From Anabaena catenula FACHB-362 (GTDB taxonomy: Bacteria > Cyanobacteriota > Cyanobacteriia > Cyanobacteriales > Nostocaceae), in assembly GCF_014698735.1 (NCBI RefSeq), contig NZ_JACJTQ010000005.1, positions 62,001 to 126,000 of the forward strand: DNA of 64,000 nt, in the 5' to 3' direction. Every line of letters begins with the position of its first letter. The stretch's first letter is position 1. This document shows, piece after piece, positions 46,755 through 56,385 of the stretch. The notes under the pieces were generated by a model. It made no database searches. It saw nothing but the letters and a program-made list of their open reading frames with translations, and was not told the origin of the DNA. The translations under genes were made by a program, and so were the position numbers.

Positions 46755-48170
46755 ATGACAATTTCACCATCTCGCAGCAGTTTCTTTGTAGATGATAAAG
46801 ATTTGCATCAATTGCTGTTAGCAGTTCAGGAAAAGTGCTGCGAAAATCGTACCCAGCAAATTGTGAGTATTTCTCTAGAGATTGACTTAATTGATCCTTT
46901 AGTTGTTTTAGATAAATTTTCCCAATCAAATACCTTAAATTTTTACTTTGAAAACAAAAGTAAAGGTGAAGCTATTGCGGCAATTGATGCTATAGCAAAA
47001 TTAGAGCTTGGTGGTAAAGAGCGGTTTAATAAAGCTGAGTACTTTATCAAAGATTCTCTAAGCAATGTAATCCATTTTGGCAATACCCGTCAACCCTTTA
47101 CCGGAATTCATTTCTTTTGTTGCTTCAGTTTTTTTGAACAGCATCACCAACCCAATTATCCATTTCCTGCTGCGACGATTTTCCTCCCAAATTTGCAAGT
47201 AGCTATAAAAAATGAATGCTGCACCTTAGTCATAAATAGTATTATTAATTCTGATGTCAATATTCAAACAATATTACAAGAAATAAAAACCAAAATTGAC
47301 ATTATCCAATCTTTAGAAAATCACTCACTTCATAGTGATATCTTTCCTGTCAACTTACTCAAAAAGAATATTACCAATCCAGATAAATTCAAACATTCAG
47401 TATTATCGGTTTTAGAAAAAATCCAAGCTAATCATTTAAGAAAAATAGTTTTAGCGGATATTCTCGATGTCAGTTCAAGCAATGCTTTTAATTTATTCAA
47501 GTCATTAAATAATCTCCGGCAACTCTATCCTAATTGTTATGTTTTTTCTACAAGTAACGGCAAAGGACAAAATTTTATTGGTGCTAGTCCAGAACGCTTA
47601 ATTAGTATTCAAAATCAACAATTAATTACTGATGCTTTAGCAGGTTCTGCCCCCAGAGGTAAAACGCCTACAGAAGATGCAGAAAATGCTGATAAATTAA
47701 TTAATAGTACTAAAGAAAAACATGAACACAAACTAGTACTAGACTTTATTAAACAACGTTTATCACAACTAGGTTTATTTCCTCAAATTCTATCCCCACG
47801 TCTGCGACAATTATCAAATATTCAGCATTTATGGACACCCATTAGCGCTGTAGTTCCTGATAATGTTCACCCTTTGAAAATTGTAGCTCAATTACATCCT
47901 ACACCAGCGGTTGCAGGTGCAGCCAGAGATATTGCTTGTACAGAAATTCGCCGTTATGAAAGTTTTGAAAGAGGTTTATATGCAGCACCTTTGGGTTGGG
48001 TAGATGGATCTGGTAATTGTGAGTTTATTGTAGGGATTCGTTCGGCATTAATTGATGGTAATCGCGCTAGACTTTATGCAGGTGCTGGTATAGTCGCTGG
48101 TTCTAATCCTGATAAAGAATTTGCTGAAGTACAACTTAAACTGCAAGCATTATTAAAAGCCTTGGTTTAA
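46755..48170 (+). CDS. menF: Isochorismate synthase
   Basis: 471 residues of the chorismate-utilising enzyme family: KIVLADILDVSSSNAFNLFK near residues 233-252, NFIGASPERLISIQNQQLIT near 273-292, DALAGSAPRGKTPTEDAENA near 293-312, KEKHEHKLVLDFIKQRL near 320-336, LHPTPAVAGAARDIA (signature) near 383-397 and YAGAGIVAGSNPDKEFAEVQ near the end. It makes isochorismate, the entry metabolite for phylloquinone. An element with inverted ends begins right at its stop codon. Confidence 0.93.
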   Translation: MTISPSRSSFFVDDKDLHQLLLAVQEKCCENRTQQIVSISLEIDLIDPLVVLDKFSQSNTLNFYFENKSKGEAIAAIDAIAKLELGGKERFNKAEYFIKDSLSNVIHFGNTRQPFTGIHFFCCFSFFEQHHQPNYPFPAATIFLPNLQVAIKNECCTLVINSIINSDVNIQTILQEIKTKIDIIQSLENHSLHSDIFPVNLLKKNITNPDKFKHSVLSVLEKIQANHLRKIVLADILDVSSSNAFNLFKSLNNLRQLYPNCYVFSTSNGKGQNFIGASPERLISIQNQQLITDALAGSAPRGKTPTEDAENADKLINSTKEKHEHKLVLDFIKQRLSQLGLFPQILSPRLRQLSNIQHLWTPISAVVPDNVHPLKIVAQLHPTPAVAGAARDIACTEIRRYESFERGLYAAPLGWVDGSGNCEFIVGIRSALIDGNRARLYAGAGIVAGSNPDKEFAEVQLKLQALLKALV

Positions 48171-48343
48171 GGGACTTCCAATTAAAAAAATCCCCAATTT
48201 GTAGGGTGGGTAAAGCCCTTGCGGGCCTGGCTTCGCTAGAGCGCAGCGTAACCCACCATTACTATCCCCTAAATTTATGGTGGGTTACGGACTACCTAAC
48301 CCACCCTACTATTTTTGGGTAATTTATTTTTTGGTTTTCCCTA
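48170..48343. mobile_element. MITE-like element between menF and the methyltransferase gene
   Basis: Left end AAGGGACTTCCAATTAAAAA and right end (inverted) AGGGAAAACCAAAAAATAAA, the same ends as the element at 13106. Nested inside is a palindrome opening TAGGGTGGGTAAAGCCCTTG and closing ACCTAACCCACCCTAC. The element starts at the menF stop codon and ends 13 bp before the methyltransferase ATG, so it forms the whole spacer. Confidence 0.65.
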
Positions 48344-48355
48344 AAGTGAGGATTT

Positions 48356-49165
48356 ATGGATAATTATAAGCAGCAGATAATAGAACTTTTTAATTCTAGA
48401 ACTGCCTATGATCAGGAAGAAGGTACTCATCATCCACATGAAGCCAGTCTTCTACTTGAATCTATACCAATTCAGCAAGGACAGAAAATTCTGGATATTG
48501 CCACTGGAACTGGTTTAGTTGCCATTCCCGCAGCTTTGAAAGTTGGTTCAGAAGGCTATGTAATTGGTGTAGATATGTCTCCTGGAATGCTACATCAAGC
48601 CAGAGAAAAAGTTGCAGCAGCAGGATTAAAAAATATCGAATTTGTTGAAGCAGATGCAGAATATCTAAATTTTAATGATGGTAGTTTTGATGTCATCTTT
48701 TGTTGTTCAGCAATCGTATATTTTGCTAATATTCTTGCCAGTTTAAAAAAGTGGCATCGCTTCCTAAAACCAGGAGGATTTGTTGCGTTTACTTGTCCTC
48801 CTGAAACTGCCTATATGGCATCTGTTTATGTGAATATCTGTACAAAATTTTTCGGCATACCCTTGACACATATTCTCGCACCACTTGGTAGTTCTGAAAA
48901 GTGTCATAAATTCCTAAAACAGGCAGGTTTTAAAGATATTGAGATTAAAATTGAACCACGCGGAAGATATCGCAATTTCAGTAATCAGGAATTATCTAGT
49001 CAATTTTTAAATTTAATATTTAAAGGAAATCCACTGTTACTAGAAATATCACCCGAACAATTAAATCAGTTACAAGTTGATTACAAATCAGAAATAGAAA
49101 AACGAGTAACTGATCAAGGAGTTTGGGAAGATACTACAACCTTTTTTGTTCGCGCTAGAAAATGA
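48356..49165 (+). CDS. Class I SAM-dependent methyltransferase
   Basis: 269 residues. Motif I ILDIATGTGLVAIPAALKVG near residues 45-64, acidic motif VIGVDMSPGMLHQAREK near 70-86, IEFVEADAEYLNFNDGSFDV near 96-115 and LKKWHRFLKPGGFVAFTCPP near 131-150: a UbiE/MenG-like methyltransferase fold. It lies just after menF on the same strand, so a quinone substrate is imaginable. However, no substrate-specific motif is seen, and the dedicated MenG may be elsewhere. A GAGG site precedes the ATG. The CRISPR array starts 10 bp past its stop and is transcribed toward it. Confidence 0.8.
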   Translation: MDNYKQQIIELFNSRTAYDQEEGTHHPHEASLLLESIPIQQGQKILDIATGTGLVAIPAALKVGSEGYVIGVDMSPGMLHQAREKVAAAGLKNIEFVEADAEYLNFNDGSFDVIFCCSAIVYFANILASLKKWHRFLKPGGFVAFTCPPETAYMASVYVNICTKFFGIPLTHILAPLGSSEKCHKFLKQAGFKDIEIKIEPRGRYRNFSNQELSSQFLNLIFKGNPLLLEISPEQLNQLQVDYKSEIEKRVTDQGVWEDTTTFFVRARK

Positions 49166-49175
49166 ATTTATTACT

Positions 49176-50033
49176 GTTTTCATCCCCTTGCGGGGAAGTT
49201 GGTTTGGAAAGTAGATCCAAATAAAGAATGGACAGAGACTAACAGATACGTTTCCATCCCCTTGCGGGGAAGTTGGTTTGGAAAGTAACCCAAATTCAAT
49301 TATGATACACAATGCAGCCCTTGTGTTTCCATCCCCTTGCGGGGAAGTTGGTTTGTAAAGGCCGAGAACCTTGCCAAAGCATTTAGAGAAGCGGCAAAAA
49401 GTTTCCATCCCCTTGCGGGGAAGTGGGTTTGTAAAGCAGTAGCCCCCGCCACAAATATCAATGTTTCTTCTGGTGTTTCCATCCCCTTGCGGGGAAGTGG
49501 GTTTGTAAAGGAGAGTTTGTTTCCCTGAGTGGAGGTAGTGGAGGAGGAACTGCGTTTCCATCCCCTTGCGGGGAAGTGGGTTTGTAAAGATTTTTCCAAG
49601 ATCTCACCTAAGGATCTTGCCATAATCGTTTCCATCCCCTTGCGGGGAAGTGGGTTTGTAAAGGTAAATGGTGACACCCTCAGCAATGGTTCTGAAAATG
49701 TTTCCATCCCCTTGCGGGGAAGTGGGTTTGTAAAGTCAAAACACCTACGTTGCTCCAATCACCGCAAATAGTGAGGTTTCCATCCCCTTGCGGGGAAGTG
49801 GGTTTGTAAAGTTAAAGAAAAAATGTCACAGCAAAAGCAAGCTGAAGGTTTCCATCCCCTTGCGGGGAAGTGGGTTTGTAAAGATTCAATTTTGTTCTTA
49901 TTGGTCAAATTAATCCCATTTATGTTTCCATCCCCTTGCGGGGAAGTGGGTTTGTAAAGTATACACTTTCTAAAATACGTTTGAATATAAATGAAGCGTT
50001 TCCATCCCCTTGCGGGGAAGTGGGTTTGTAAAG
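49176..50033 (-). CRISPR. CRISPR array, 12 repeats and 11 spacers
   Basis: 36-bp repeats start at 49176, 49250, 49325, 49401, 49475, 49554, 49628, 49700, 49776, 49848, 49924 and 49998, with spacers of 36-43 bp. On the + strand the repeat begins GTTTCCATCCCCTTGCGGGG and ends AAGTGGGTTTGTAAAG; a CCCCTTGCGGGG core gives a small hairpin. The last nine repeats are identical. The three leftmost deviate progressively (AAGTTGG for AAGTGGG; then GGAAAG for GTAAAG; then GTTTTC at the start), which marks the left as the old end. Read on the minus strand, the repeat ends in GGAAAC, so transcription is leftward from a leader at 50034 onward. No cas gene is in the window. The type cannot be fixed from the repeat alone. 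Confidence 0.97.
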
Positions 50034-50240
50034 AGTTCACTTCTATAAACCTTACAGAGCAAGAGTTTCAGATACCCAAATCGACACCACTTTTTTTATT
50101 GACAAAAAAGTAGTGCTTATTGATAAAAAACTGCCTATTTCAACAGTCGAAACCCTTACTACAAAAGCAATCGACACCAATCAACGAAGTTATGCGGTTT
50201 TCAAGGTTCTGACGAGTGGTGTCGATGACCTCGACACATT
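50034..50240 (-). promoter_or_regulatory. CRISPR leader
   Basis: A+T-rich stretch adjoining the conserved, presumably newest, repeat. It contains repeated TCGACACCA motifs: direct at 50081-50089 and 50171-50179, inverted at 50217-50225, and partial at 50231-50237. Such motifs could serve adaptation proteins or regulators, which is an inference. Confidence 0.65.
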
Positions 50241-50245
50241 TTCTA

Positions 50246-50274
50246 TATGTACAGCAAATAACCATAAATGTCAA
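50246..50274 (-). promoter_or_regulatory. Sigma70-type promoter of the CRISPR leader
   Basis: On the minus strand: -35 box TTGACA (50269-50274, consensus), 17-base spacer, then -10 box TACATA (50246-50251). The expected start near 50239 would give a leader of about 205 nt before the first repeat. Strand and spacing agree with the array orientation deduced from repeat decay. Confidence 0.65.
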
Positions 50275-50427
50275 GTTTTTTACAGATTACGAGCCACTTT
50301 TATCGAAATTTTCTAACCAGCGAATTACATCAGCTTGACTAGAAAAATCTAAAATTGCTTCTGCTTAAGGCGAAAAGTTTTTGTAAGGGGCATAAATCCC
50401 CGTTACAAAAACGGCCTCCTGCCTTCG

Positions 50428-51732
50428 TTAATCCAAATCTCGATGTGTAAATGATTTAGCATTTGCACCCGTGTAACTAGATACAATATGACCATCACCA
50501 GACATTTGATATTTATATGTTATCAAACCTTCTAAACCAACTGGGCCGCGAGGTGGCATTTGTTGGGTACTAATTCCCACTTCTGCACCGAAACCATAAC
50601 GGAAACCATCTGCAAAACGAGTTGAACAATTGTGATAAACTCCCGCTGCATTGACTAAAGCTTGGAATGTTTCCGCCGCTTTTAAGTCTTCTGTAATAAT
50701 GGCTTCTGTGTGACGAGAACCATATTCGCTAATGTGAGTTATTGCTGCTTCTAAAGAATCAACAATTTTAATGGATAAAATTAAATCGCTGTATTCTGTT
50801 TTCCAGTCGGTTTCTGTTGCAACCCCAATATTCTTTAAAATTTCCAAAGTTCTTTCATCACCTCTTAATTCAACATTCTCAGCTTGTAAAGCTGCGGCAA
50901 CTTGAGGGAGAAATTCGGAAGCAATGCTGCTGTGAACTAGTAAAGTTTCAATAGCATTACAACCTGATGGATATTGGGTTTTGGCATCAACAGTAATATT
51001 GATGGCTTTGGCAATATCAACCATTTTATCTACATAAAGATGACAAATTCCATCAGCATGACCTAATACAGGAATTCGCGTATTTTCCTGTACAAACCGG
51101 ACAAAAGAATTAGAACCTCTGGGAATAATTAAATCTACATATTTATCTAAATGTAAAAGTTCTAAAATCTCTTCTCTGGTGGTTAGCAACTGCACGGCAT
51201 CGGGGTTAACAGCCGTGTGAGATAATCCTTGTTTAATGGCTTTAACTATGGCTTCACAAGAACGTAAAGCTTCTTTACCACCTTTAAGAATTACACCGTT
51301 ACCGGATTTAATTGCTAAAGAAACAATTTGAATTGCTGCTTCGGGACGGGCTTCAAAAATGATTCCTAAAACTCCCAAAGGACAAGTAATGCGTTTGAGA
51401 ATTAAGCCTGTGTCAATTTCGCGGTGAATTTGCACCTTACCCACAGGATCATCTAACTTACCAACATCTCGCACCCCAGCGATCGCATCCCTTAACTTAT
51501 GTTCATCTAACTGCAACCGTTTATAAAGGGGTTTAGCGATTCCTGCGGTTGTCGCTGCTTGACAATCAGCCACATTTGCTGCCAATATTTCCTCTCGTGC
51601 TGATTCTAAAGCCAAAGCGATCGCTTCAATAGCTTGATTTTTGTCCTCAGTTGAAAGAACTCCCAGTTTACTGGCAGCTTGGCGGGTTTTGTGAGCAATT
51701 TCAATTAAACCAGAAGCGGTATTCATACGCAA
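50428..51732 (-). CDS. proA: Gamma-glutamyl phosphate reductase
   Basis: 434 residues of the aldehyde-dehydrogenase-like ProA family: [20 protein letters not shown] near residues 115-134, [17 protein letters not shown] near 142-158, [17 protein letters not shown] with the catalytic Cys near 257, and [20 protein letters not shown] near 373-392 leading to [16 protein letters not shown]. It makes glutamate-5-semialdehyde in proline synthesis. It is transcribed alone, divergent from the M48 protease. The longest frame starts MRMNTASG; the Met at residue 3 (ATG at 51726) is an alternative start. Confidence 0.95.
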   Translation of the reverse strand: MRMNTASGLIEIAHKTRQAASKLGVLSTEDKNQAIEAIALALESAREEILAANVADCQAATTAGIAKPLYKRLQLDEHKLRDAIAGVRDVGKLDDPVGKVQIHREIDTGLILKRITCPLGVLGIIFEARPEAAIQIVSLAIKSGNGVILKGGKEALRSCEAIVKAIKQGLSHTAVNPDAVQLLTTREEILELLHLDKYVDLIIPRGSNSFVRFVQENTRIPVLGHADGICHLYVDKMVDIAKAINITVDAKTQYPSGCNAIETLLVHSSIASEFLPQVAAALQAENVELRGDERTLEILKNIGVATETDWKTEYSDLILSIKIVDSLEAAITHISEYGSRHTEAIITEDLKAAETFQALVNAAGVYHNCSTRFADGFRYGFGAEVGISTQQMPPRGPVGLEGLITYKYQMSGDGHIVSSYTGANAKSFTHRDLD

Positions 51733-51878
51733 AAATAACAGTAGGCTATCTGAAAAACATTTATTTTTTATCCTATCAATATTTCGTAATCATAAATTTT
51801 GCGAAATTCTGATGACAAGTACAGTATTTATTGAGTATTGATAGATAAAAATCTCACCCTTTTGATCACGGAGATTCT

Positions 51879-53876
51879 ATGTCATTACAATCAGGGCTAG
51901 ATGCTTTTAAGCAAGGGCATCATGAACAAGCAATTTACCTACTAGAAGAATTTTCCCAAAATTCCCTAGAACTCAGTTCTCCAGATTATTTAACTTCCCA
52001 AATGTTTCTAGTTAAAGCATATCAAGCCATTGGGGATATAGAAAAAGCTACCATTGTGTGGCAAAAGTTAATTAAGAGTGATAACCCACAAGTACAGAAA
52101 TGGGCAAGAGATAATCGTCCGACTTCACTATCCCAAACGGAAACCGAATCGAGGACAATGTCCAAAGCTGGAAGGGCTGTCACAACTGGGGTAAGCTTGG
52201 CCATGGGGGGCGTAGGTGGGAGTTTAGCCCTAGCATCTGGTGTCACCATAACCTTGCTATTTGGCATGGTTTTTGTTTTAGGTTTAAGCCTAGTATTGAT
52301 TACCGACAGTAGTGATCCTGGTGCTGGACTAGCGATCGCCATTGGTATTACCTTAATATTTAATCTTGCTGCTTTTTTCTTCTCGCCCTTCCTTATGGAC
52401 TTAAGCCAAAACTGGCTTTACAAGACTCGTTGGGTAAATTTAGCAGAAATTGAAAACCTTAGCCCAGAAACAGGGAAAATTATTCGCCAAATCTGCCAGC
52501 AAAAAAACATCAAAATTCCTAGACTAGGAATAATTGACGACCAAAACCCCACCGCTTTTACCTATGGTTCTTTACCTAACAGCGCCCGGTTAGTCGTCAG
52601 CCAAGGACTTTTTACTTACTTAGATGATGATGAAGTTGCTACTGTCTACGCCCACGAACTAGGGCATATAGTCCATTGGGACTTTGCCGTCATGACCGTA
52701 GCTTCTACGTTAGTGCAGATTTGCTACCTAATTTACAGCACAGCCAAAAGATTTACCCGTGGTGGTGGCGACAACAAACTCAAAGATGCTTTAGAAACAG
52801 CCGGTTTAGTTGCTTACATCTTTTACGTGATTGGTACATACCTGCTGTTATATCTTTCTCGTACCAGAGAATATTTTGCAGATCACTTTGCTGCCGAAAC
52901 CACAGGAAACCCCAATGGACTATCTCGCGCCCTAGTTAAAATTGCCTATGGGATTGTCGAAGAAGGTTCACGCGCCCAAGAACCCAGCCGTTTAATTGAA
53001 GGAACTCGCGCTTTAGGAATTTACGACCACAAAGCCGCAGCTTCCACAGGTACAGCCTACCGCATCTCTTCCGACCCCCAAAAAATCGGTCGCGTTTTTT
53101 TATGGGATATGTTTAATCCTTGGGGTTGGTGGATGGAATTAAATTCTACTCATCCCCTGACTGGTAAACGAGTCCGCGCCCTCAGTACATACTCCGAACA
53201 ACTAGGTTTACAAACTGAGTTTGATATGGGACGAGTCATGGGCGAAGGTAAAACCCTCAACAAGAAAAAACTTTATGGCAATTTCTTCTTAGATATCATC
53301 CTTTATGGTGCAGAAACCATTGGTTTTATTGGCGGTTTAATTATCGGTGTATTTTTGGCATCCTCCACTGGCAACCCAGCGATGATGGGAGGAGGAATAT
53401 TTGTTGGTTTAGGAATGGGAATTTTAATTAAAGCCTTTGTGATGTTCCCCGATTACAGCAAAGCCATAACTACAGATATTCTCACTTTAATGTCAGATCC
53501 CTATGCTAGTCCTTTGCGGGGACAACCTGCCAATTTAGAAGGAGAATTAATTGGTCGAGGTGACGCTGGTTATAAATTTGGTTCTGACTTGAAACTCCAA
53601 GACTCTAGCGGAATGCTTTATTTACGCTATGCTTCCCGTTTTGGTCCAATTGGTAATTTTCTGTTTGGGATGAAAAGAGTAGAAAGTCTAATTGGTCAAA
53701 AAGTAGGAACTATTGGTTGGTTTCGCCGGGGAATCATGCCTTGGATGGATTTAATCCAATTAGAAGGAGAAAATGGCACAGTTGTCAAAAGTTATCACCG
53801 CTTCTGGTCATTTCTGATGGGTGGTGGAGTAATTATCCTGGGAATAGTATTAACTGTATTTTTTAGCAGAACCTAA
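51879..53876 (+). CDS. M48 family zinc metalloprotease with N-terminal TPR-like region
   Basis: 665 residues. Residues about 1-80 are TPR-like (LDAFKQGHHEQAIYLLEEFS; VKAYQAIGDIEKATIVWQKL). Membrane segments lie near 112-175 (LLFGMVFVLGLSLVLI; LAIAIGITLIFNLAAFFF). The protease core has FTYGSLPNSARLVVSQGLF, the zinc helix VYAHELGHIVHWDFAV (HExxH, near 259-263) and YLSRTREYFADHFAAETTGN (third zinc ligand Glu). Further membrane segments and a C-terminal domain with a final anchor (FLMGGGVIILGIVLTVFF) follow. It is larger than HtpX-type proteases, and likely acts in membrane protein quality control. Confidence 0.88.
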   Translation: MSLQSGLDAFKQGHHEQAIYLLEEFSQNSLELSSPDYLTSQMFLVKAYQAIGDIEKATIVWQKLIKSDNPQVQKWARDNRPTSLSQTETESRTMSKAGRAVTTGVSLAMGGVGGSLALASGVTITLLFGMVFVLGLSLVLITDSSDPGAGLAIAIGITLIFNLAAFFFSPFLMDLSQNWLYKTRWVNLAEIENLSPETGKIIRQICQQKNIKIPRLGIIDDQNPTAFTYGSLPNSARLVVSQGLFTYLDDDEVATVYAHELGHIVHWDFAVMTVASTLVQICYLIYSTAKRFTRGGGDNKLKDALETAGLVAYIFYVIGTYLLLYLSRTREYFADHFAAETTGNPNGLSRALVKIAYGIVEEGSRAQEPSRLIEGTRALGIYDHKAAASTGTAYRISSDPQKIGRVFLWDMFNPWGWWMELNSTHPLTGKRVRALSTYSEQLGLQTEFDMGRVMGEGKTLNKKKLYGNFFLDIILYGAETIGFIGGLIIGVFLASSTGNPAMMGGGIFVGLGMGILIKAFVMFPDYSKAITTDILTLMSDPYASPLRGQPANLEGELIGRGDAGYKFGSDLKLQDSSGMLYLRYASRFGPIGNFLFGMKRVESLIGQKVGTIGWFRRGIMPWMDLIQLEGENGTVVKSYHRFWSFLMGGGVIILGIVLTVFFSRT

Positions 53877-53907
53877 TTTGCAAAACAAGCATTAGACACC
53901 GCCAATG

Positions 53908-53939
53908 ATGTAGAGACGTTCCATGAAAAGTCTCTACAT
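53908..53939 (+). terminator. Hairpin after the M48 protease gene
   Basis: ATGTAGAGAC and GTCTCTACAT form a 10-bp perfect stem with a 12-base loop, 31 bp after the stop codon. No strong T run follows. The stem resembles GTAGAGACGTT..-type hairpins common in cyanobacterial gaps. Confidence 0.5.
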
Positions 53940-53978
53940 TGATTCTGGATAACACATATTTACATTCAGTTACTATCT

Positions 53979-54192
<214 letters not shown>

Positions 54193-54194
54193 AT

Positions 54195-54998
54195 CTAATG
54201 ACCAAGTTGAGCTTTTGCCTGTTGCCAGAGAGCATCTAACTCTTCTAAACTGTAATCTGTAAGCGGACGTTCAATAACGTTTTCCATTTTTTGTAACCGC
54301 TGAATAAATCGCTGACTTGTACCTTGCAAACCTGCACTGGGGTCAAGATTATGCCATCTCGCAACTTGAATAATTGCAAATAGTAAATCACCTAATTCTG
54401 ATTCTTGTCTTGCCGGTGTTTCTTCAGCTAAAGCTTGTTGAAATTCCCCTAACTCTTCGTGAAACTTTTCCCACACCTCATCAACATTATTCCACTCAAA
54501 ACCAACATTTGCAGCCGTTTGAGAAATCTTCATTGCTGCATTTAATGGCGGAAGACTACGCCGATAACGACTAAGTTTATCACTAAGTTTTTGCGCTTCT
54601 GGAGTTTCTCCCTTTTCCGCCGCTTTGATAGTTTCCCAATTTTGGTGTACCTCATCCATACTTTGCACCTTCACATCACCAAAAACATGAGGATGACGAC
54701 GAATCAACTTTTGAGAAATACCCTTAGCCACATCTTGCAGAGAAAAATCACCAGCTTCACTAGCAATTTGCGCCTGTAGCACCACCTGTAATAATAAATC
54801 ACCTAACTCTTCAGCGATCGCACTTTTATCTCCAGTTTGAATCGCATCAACCACCTCATAAGCCTCCTCAATCACGTAAGGCGTAAGACTTTCAGGCGTT
54901 TGTGCCAAATCCCAAGGACAACCACCATCAGGCGATCTCAATTTCGCCACCACCTCAATTAACTCCTGCAAAGCCACCAAAGACTCATTACCTTCCAT
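54195..54998 (-). CDS. mazG: Nucleoside triphosphate pyrophosphohydrolase MazG
   Basis: 267 residues with two MazG-type helical halves. First: LRSPDGGCPWDLAQTPESLT near residues 22-41, then YVIEEAYEVVDAIQTGDKSA and the metal-binding EELGDLLLQVVLQAQIA near 63-79. Second: NVGFEWNNVDEVWEKFHEEL and ELGDLLFAIIQVARW near 202-216. It hydrolyses NTPs to NMP and pyrophosphate, for house-cleaning of aberrant nucleotides and control of alarmone pools. Its stop codon lies within a few bases of a MITE end. Confidence 0.94.
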   Translation of the reverse strand: MEGNESLVALQELIEVVAKLRSPDGGCPWDLAQTPESLTPYVIEEAYEVVDAIQTGDKSAIAEELGDLLLQVVLQAQIASEAGDFSLQDVAKGISQKLIRRHPHVFGDVKVQSMDEVHQNWETIKAAEKGETPEAQKLSDKLSRYRRSLPPLNAAMKISQTAANVGFEWNNVDEVWEKFHEELGEFQQALAEETPARQESELGDLLFAIIQVARWHNLDPSAGLQGTSQRFIQRLQKMENVIERPLTDYSLEELDALWQQAKAQLGH

Positions 54999-55021
54999 AA
55001 AACCTCCCCTGCCCTCTGCGT

Positions 55022-55621
55022 TTACCTCTGCGTACCTCTGCGTTTTTTTACCGCCTTTACACCCCGCGTCGGTTTACGCTTCTTAATTTTGCCATTAGGA
55101 AGTAACCCTTGAATCCCTTGTTTCTGAAAACGTTTATAAGCCGAACCAGTCCAATCGCTGAGAGAATGACTCATCGCCCCAATTTCAAAGCCAAGAAACA
55201 GAGCAAAAAATTCTCCATAATAGAGAGAGAGCGATCGCCCTACACCACTCCAAACCTCGCCCCAGTTCAAAGCGACATTACCCAACTTCGCAAACACCAC
55301 CAAAACTATCAGCCCCACAACCACCAGAAAACTCGTCAGATACACCACTCGCAAAGTCGTACCAATAATCGGGCCATGGGATAAAAAAGAGCGATGGCGC
55401 AGACTCTTTTGATAAGGTAGCCAAATCCAACGCAAAAACCCCCAACGCTGAAACTGACGCGAGTAAATATCCAAATCGGGGCCAAACATCAGCCCTCCAA
55501 ACATAAACCCCCCCGCCACCAACAACGTCATATTACTGCTGCGAGTGGAAACCATTGTCACACCCGCCACAAATGGCAAAGACCAGATAGTAATGCGATC
55601 GTGCGTCTGACCAGAAGGCAT
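55022..55621 (-). CDS. DUF2227 family putative metal-binding membrane protein
   Basis: 199 residues. It starts MPSGQTHDRITIWSLP (His/Asp cluster, near 7-8) and has GLMFGPDLDIYSRQFQRWG near 46-64, HRSFLSHGPIIGTTLRVVY near 76-94 (His-rich) and FEIGAMSHSLSDW near 149-161, with three to four hydrophobic segments between. This is the pattern of DUF2227 proteins, predicted to bind metal and resembling YdjM-type membrane hydrolases. The C terminus is Lys/Arg-rich. It lies just upstream of mazG on the same strand (23-bp gap), possibly co-transcribed. Confidence 0.85.
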   Translation of the reverse strand: MPSGQTHDRITIWSLPFVAGVTMVSTRSSNMTLLVAGGFMFGGLMFGPDLDIYSRQFQRWGFLRWIWLPYQKSLRHRSFLSHGPIIGTTLRVVYLTSFLVVVGLIVLVVFAKLGNVALNWGEVWSGVGRSLSLYYGEFFALFLGFEIGAMSHSLSDWTGSAYKRFQKQGIQGLLPNGKIKKRKPTRGVKAVKKRRGTQR

Positions 55622-55765
55622 ATTCAGTCCTGAGTGCTGTTAGCGGTAGCTGGGCGTTTAGCTCGTACTGAGTAAGTATAGTTCTTAAAAGCATATACAA
55701 AAAAATTTTCCCAAACACTTGCAAAATTCCAAATAGCTATGTTATATTAAACAAGTGAGAAAAAC

Positions 55766-55838
<73 letters not shown>

Positions 55839-56214
55839 TTTAAAGTAAAAACAAAATTCTTAAGATAGCAGTTTGCAATTAATTTGTGAACTGCTATATT
55901 TTTTATGGCAATAAATTCGTTTCGTCTTGTCAAGACACAACTGCATTATTTAACATACTCTACAAATTCCTTTTATATATTGTTCAACCCGCTTTTGTTA
56001 CATTTCCTCTGGAAACCAGCACAGGCGGACTTCCTTCCGGGAAGCCACTTCGTATCTTGACTGTATAGCCAAGACTTCCAGTCACCAGTGGTTCCATAAC
56101 TGATAAGCAAGCCCTATTAACGCCATCTATTATTTTTTGTCAAGTTCTATTGACAGTTCGTAACAAACTTGTTATATTTGTTTACATAAAGTAACAACCC
56201 AAAAGAAAAACATT
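55839..56214. other. Gap between tRNA-Val and the ssl1498-family gene
   Basis: 376 bp of A+T-rich DNA. A GCAAGCCCTATTA motif near 56106-56118 resembles one end of the AGGGCTTGCTGA mobile family but has no matching second end. No gene is supported. Confidence 0.4.
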
Positions 56215-56385
56215 ATGTATACCACCATTAACGAAAACGGCATTCTCAATAACTATTCTACTGAGCCAAAACTTTACTACGCAGAATATCCTACTAAAGA
56301 GCAACAAAACCGCTACGTCTTCCAAGGTGTAGTTGCAGTTTTATTTGTTTCATCTATAGTTTTAATTGCGTTAGGAGTTAGTTAA
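56215..56385 (+). CDS. ssl1498-family light-harvesting-like small protein
   Basis: 56 residues: MYTTINENGILNNYSTEPKL, then YYAEYPTKEQQNRYVFQG, then a single membrane helix (VVAVLFVSSIVLIALGVS). This matches the ssl1498 family of cyanobacterial single-helix proteins, distant relatives of high-light-inducible proteins, expected in the thylakoid membrane. It is followed by a terminator hairpin and has no neighbouring operon genes. It is a short gene, readable directly from the sequence. Confidence 0.85.
   Translation: MYTTINENGILNNYSTEPKLYYAEYPTKEQQNRYVFQGVVAVLFVSSIVLIALGVS

Noticed and set aside
49088-50040. Several open frames of 60-157 codons with repeated TNPLPRKGMET / KPTSPQGDGN phrases
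   Set aside because: They are translations of the CRISPR repeats and spacers, not proteins.
50041-50427. A protein gene in the CRISPR leader (67-codon frame at 50113)
   Set aside because: It lies in the leader with the promoter and motif repeats, has no family features and opposes the array transcript.
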